Position numbers and translations under genes: made by a program
From: Candidatus Krumholzibacteriota bacterium
GTDB taxonomy: Bacteria; Krumholzibacteriota; Krumholzibacteriia; Krumholzibacteriales; Krumholzibacteriaceae
Length of the DNA: 6,276 bases
NCBI GenBank assembly: GCA_030613345.1
Contig: JAUWMD010000159.1
Span: forward strand, 1-6,276
Direction: 5' to 3'
The notes under the pieces: model-generated
The model's input: only the letters and a program-made list of their open reading frames with translations
The model's database searches: none
What the model was told of the DNA's origin: nothing
Shown here: in pieces, positions 3,899 to 6,276 of the stretch
Layout of the letters: each line of letters starts with the position of its first letter
Numbering within the stretch: position 1 is the stretch's first letter

Positions 3899-6223
3899 AT
3901 GATCCCCAGACTTTCCATCCTGATGCTCATATGCCTCGTATCGTCATCCCCGAACGGTACCGAAGCGGCGACCATTGATTTCCTGGCGGATTCGGGACTC
4001 AACATCAACGCCGCCGGGCCGGTCATCGTTATGATGGACGAGGAGCGCGGCAGGCTGATTGCAGCCAATACACTCACCTCCTCTCTCACCGTCATCAGTT
4101 GCGCCAGCGGCGGGGTCCGCAACATCCCTCTGGAAGGACGCGCCTACCAGCACCTGAAGGCCGAGTCGATGATCATCAGCAGATCTACCGGGCATGTCTG
4201 CCTGATCGGGATCAGATGTTTCTATCTCGTCGATCCCGAGAGCGGATCCGCCCTCACGGTCAAAACTGACGCACAGCTCGAATCAATCACCGTCGACGAA
4301 GCTACCGGAAACGTCTTCCTCGCTGGCCGCGAAAGCCGGCACCTGTACTTCTACGAGACGGGCAAGGGAAAACTCCACAAACTCGAATGGCTCGAAACGA
4401 GCGAGGCGCTGATCAATCTCAATACCACTCCCCCTCCGCCACTGCGCAAGGTGGTCTGTGACGCCGTGCTCGACAGGATCGTCGCGGTTGACGGATACAC
4501 CTCTACGCTCTGGCTGTTCGACGCCGTCACCGGAGAATCCGACGGCTCGAGGCCGATCCCCGTCACCAGCGGTGGACGCTGGCATCTCGGTGGATACGAT
4601 GCCGTGAAACACTACCTTTACCTCGTCATTGAAACGGACAAACGGGAGGTGATAGAGGCAGTGAGAGTCGACGTGACCGGATCCAACGACATAGTCACGG
4701 ACCTTCCAGGATATACCGAAGGTGTCGGTATAATCTGCAATCCCCGTAGGGACGAGGTCTACATCCCGTACGATAATGCCGCGTCAGTCCATGTTGTAGA
4801 TTTCGGTGACGGCGGAACTCTCTACGAGATGCCGATTCCCGCGTATGGCAACGACGCAAGCGCAGTCGACATCGGGAAGGATCTGCTGTTCATCGGCAGC
4901 TGGGCTCATGGGGAAATCGATGTCATCGACCTCGAGTCGCGAAGGATGATCAGTCGATATCCGAACCTCGGCATAATCCCCCACATGTTCACCATGGCGT
5001 ACGATCCGGATGGCGGGCTTCTCTACTTCCCCAAAGGTGCGTCTGCCGTCAACGGAACGTTCGGCGCGGCGATCAGTGTCTTCGATCCATTCAGCGGAGA
5101 GTTGTCCAAGATACGTACGGGATGGGCCCCCGTCGAGCTGGTAGAAAATCCCGCGAATGGCGATTTCGTTGTGTTCAACTCCGAGGACCGGTTCGCCGTC
5201 GTCGACGCGAGCGGTTTAATCGAGTTCATGGATCTTCCGTTCGACTATCCCGTCTGTGCGATTCCATCGCCCGAAGGTGACATCTACCTCTCGTACGGAC
5301 CGCACCAGTCATACTGGCCTACCGTATACATATGGGACGCGAAGAACGGCGTGCTCCTCATAGATTCGGACGACTACTCCTTCTACGACAGGCGTATCCC
5401 GAGGCAGGCCCTCGCGATGACACTCGGTCCCGCCGGGGAGCTATTCTTCAGCCAGAACAACTGGGGACGCGAGGAACAGTTCCTAGGCACCCTTGTCGAC
5501 CAGATCAGACTCTATGAGCCCGGTCAGCGTCTGCGTCTCGAAGACGAGGTCGAGCGCGAGATCACCCAGCGTATACTGGAATTCGACGAGGCTGCGGGGC
5601 TTCTCTATCTCGTTAAACTCGGCGAGAAGGACGACGAGCCCGGCCTGCTGCAGATAGTCGATCCCGAGGAGAGAGGCGTGACTGGTCGGGTAGCGCTTGG
5701 CCTGACGGCGACGGATCTCGTCTTCGACGACGAGACGATATACGTATCGAACTTCGATTCGAGGACGGTCTCAGCGGTGAGCAAGGACGACCTTTCGGTC
5801 GAGGAGATAGAAACGGGCGACGGCCCCCTGAGGATGTGCGCCTCGGCAGGGAACATCTTCCTTATCAACCATAATGACGGCACGCTGCAGGAGCTCGGCG
5901 GCAAGGGCAGACGCAGGAAGATCCCGTTCAACGGCAGGCCGGACAACATATTCGACTGGAAAGGGCGACCGGTCGTCTCGGCCCATTCTCCCGGCGAGTT
6001 CCGGCTCCTCTCATACGATCCCAAGCGGGGAAAGTTCAGGACGATCCTTAAGCACGAATATCCGTATGGTGATACTTCGTACGATACGAACAACGCATCT
6101 TTCTACTTGCGGGGACAGTTCGGCGATGCCGTATTCGATATAACGAAAGCGGCGGTCGGATCGGACGGAAACCTGCGTGTAATAGATTTTCTGTCAGGAA
6201 AGATGTTCATTCTGGAGAAGTAG
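3899..6223 (+). CDS. Exported beta-propeller repeat protein of unknown function
   Basis: 774 residues. The start at 3899 is preferred to an in-frame ATG at 3806 because a Shine-Dalgarno (GGAAGGAG) precedes it, a -10 box lies between the two, and it opens directly with a signal peptide: MIPRLSILMLICLVSSS, then PNGTEA with likely cleavage near residues 23-24. C11 is not in a proper lipobox, so it is probably not a lipoprotein. The mature part is a chain of about 16 strand-turn units of roughly 40-50 residues, such as DRIVAVDGYTSTLWLFDAVT (192-211), DEVYIPYDNAASVHVVDF (285-302), DLLFIGSWAHGEIDVIDL (328-345), GDIYLSYG (460-467), and ETIYVSNFDSRTVSAVSKDD (612-631). The pattern resembles YVTN/NHL/SMP-30-type propellers, enough for two propellers of seven or eight blades. 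I see no heme CxxCH, PQQ motif or C-terminal sorting signal. It ends with tandem stops (TAGTAA). A periplasmic or surface binding role is inferred only from the fold. Confidence 0.85.
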   Translation: MIPRLSILMLICLVSSSPNGTEAATIDFLADSGLNINAAGPVIVMMDEERGRLIAANTLTSSLTVISCASGGVRNIPLEGRAYQHLKAESMIISRSTGHVCLIGIRCFYLVDPESGSALTVKTDAQLESITVDEATGNVFLAGRESRHLYFYETGKGKLHKLEWLETSEALINLNTTPPPPLRKVVCDAVLDRIVAVDGYTSTLWLFDAVTGESDGSRPIPVTSGGRWHLGGYDAVKHYLYLVIETDKREVIEAVRVDVTGSNDIVTDLPGYTEGVGIICNPRRDEVYIPYDNAASVHVVDFGDGGTLYEMPIPAYGNDASAVDIGKDLLFIGSWAHGEIDVIDLESRRMISRYPNLGIIPHMFTMAYDPDGGLLYFPKGASAVNGTFGAAISVFDPFSGELSKIRTGWAPVELVENPANGDFVVFNSEDRFAVVDASGLIEFMDLPFDYPVCAIPSPEGDIYLSYGPHQSYWPTVYIWDAKNGVLLIDSDDYSFYDRRIPRQALAMTLGPAGELFFSQNNWGREEQFLGTLVDQIRLYEPGQRLRLEDEVEREITQRILEFDEAAGLLYLVKLGEKDDEPGLLQIVDPEERGVTGRVALGLTATDLVFDDETIYVSNFDSRTVSAVSKDDLSVEEIETGDGPLRMCASAGNIFLINHNDGTLQELGGKGRRRKIPFNGRPDNIFDWKGRPVVSAHSPGEFRLLSYDPKRGKFRTILKHEYPYGDTSYDTNNASFYLRGQFGDAVFDITKAAVGSDGNLRVIDFLSGKMFILEK

Positions 6224-6226
6224 TAA

Positions 6227-6276
6227 ATGGTAACGCAGTCGCCATATCAGTTCGCTTTCGTCTTTTTTACAAATCC
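6227..6276 (+). CDS. Possible start of a downstream gene, cut by the window edge
   Basis: ATG three bases after the propeller stop, with GGAG 9 nt upstream, opens a frame that stays open to the window end (MVTQSPYQFAFVFFTN). The spacing fits an operon partner of the propeller gene. Sixteen residues are too few to identify a family, and a chance open frame of this length is quite possible. Confidence 0.4.
   Translation, partial: MVTQSPYQFAFVFFTN

Overview
The window looks like bacterial DNA, moderately GC-rich with AT-rich intergenic gaps. Evidence for bacteria is a sigma70-type promoter (TTGACG, 17 bp, TAATAT), clear Shine-Dalgarno sequences and a Sec-type signal peptide. The Hdr/Mvh-type flavin and iron-sulfur proteins suggest an anaerobic or sulfur-metabolising, probably Gram-negative organism. 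No rRNA or tRNA is present, and I cannot assign a phylum.

Layout. Positions 1-3731 are all minus strand. In transcription order they hold a MOCOS-type class V aminotransferase/cysteine desulfurase (3731-2316), then a 122-bp gap with a good promoter, then a tight four-gene set. That set is tusA-like (2193-1939), an ArsR-family regulator (1924-1619), an MvhD-like protein (1618-1202), and an HdrA-GltD fusion flavoprotein (TTG start at 1195) that runs off the left edge. Gaps inside the set are 14, 0 and 6 bp. From 3899 to 6223 on the plus strand, divergent from the desulfurase, lies a 774-residue exported protein made of beta-propeller-like repeats. It is followed at 6227 by the possible start of another gene.

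How the genes may work together (inference). The desulfurase would take sulfur from cysteine or a similar donor as a persulfide. TusA would carry it. The MvhD-like and HdrA-GltD proteins would couple sulfane-sulfur or thiol redox chemistry to NAD(P)H and ferredoxin-like electron carriers. The ArsR protein most resembles the persulfide-sensing YgaV/BigR/SqrR group and would control the set. Two AT-rich inverted repeats of the same type (GAATAT-N4/5-ATATT) lie in the two promoter regions around these genes, one over the tusA -10 box, and are candidate operators.

The most unusual points are the cysteine pattern of the MvhD-like protein, the regulator's missing C-terminal sensor cysteine, the HdrA-GltD fusion beside tusA, and the shared inverted repeat. 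The propeller protein has no function I can name.
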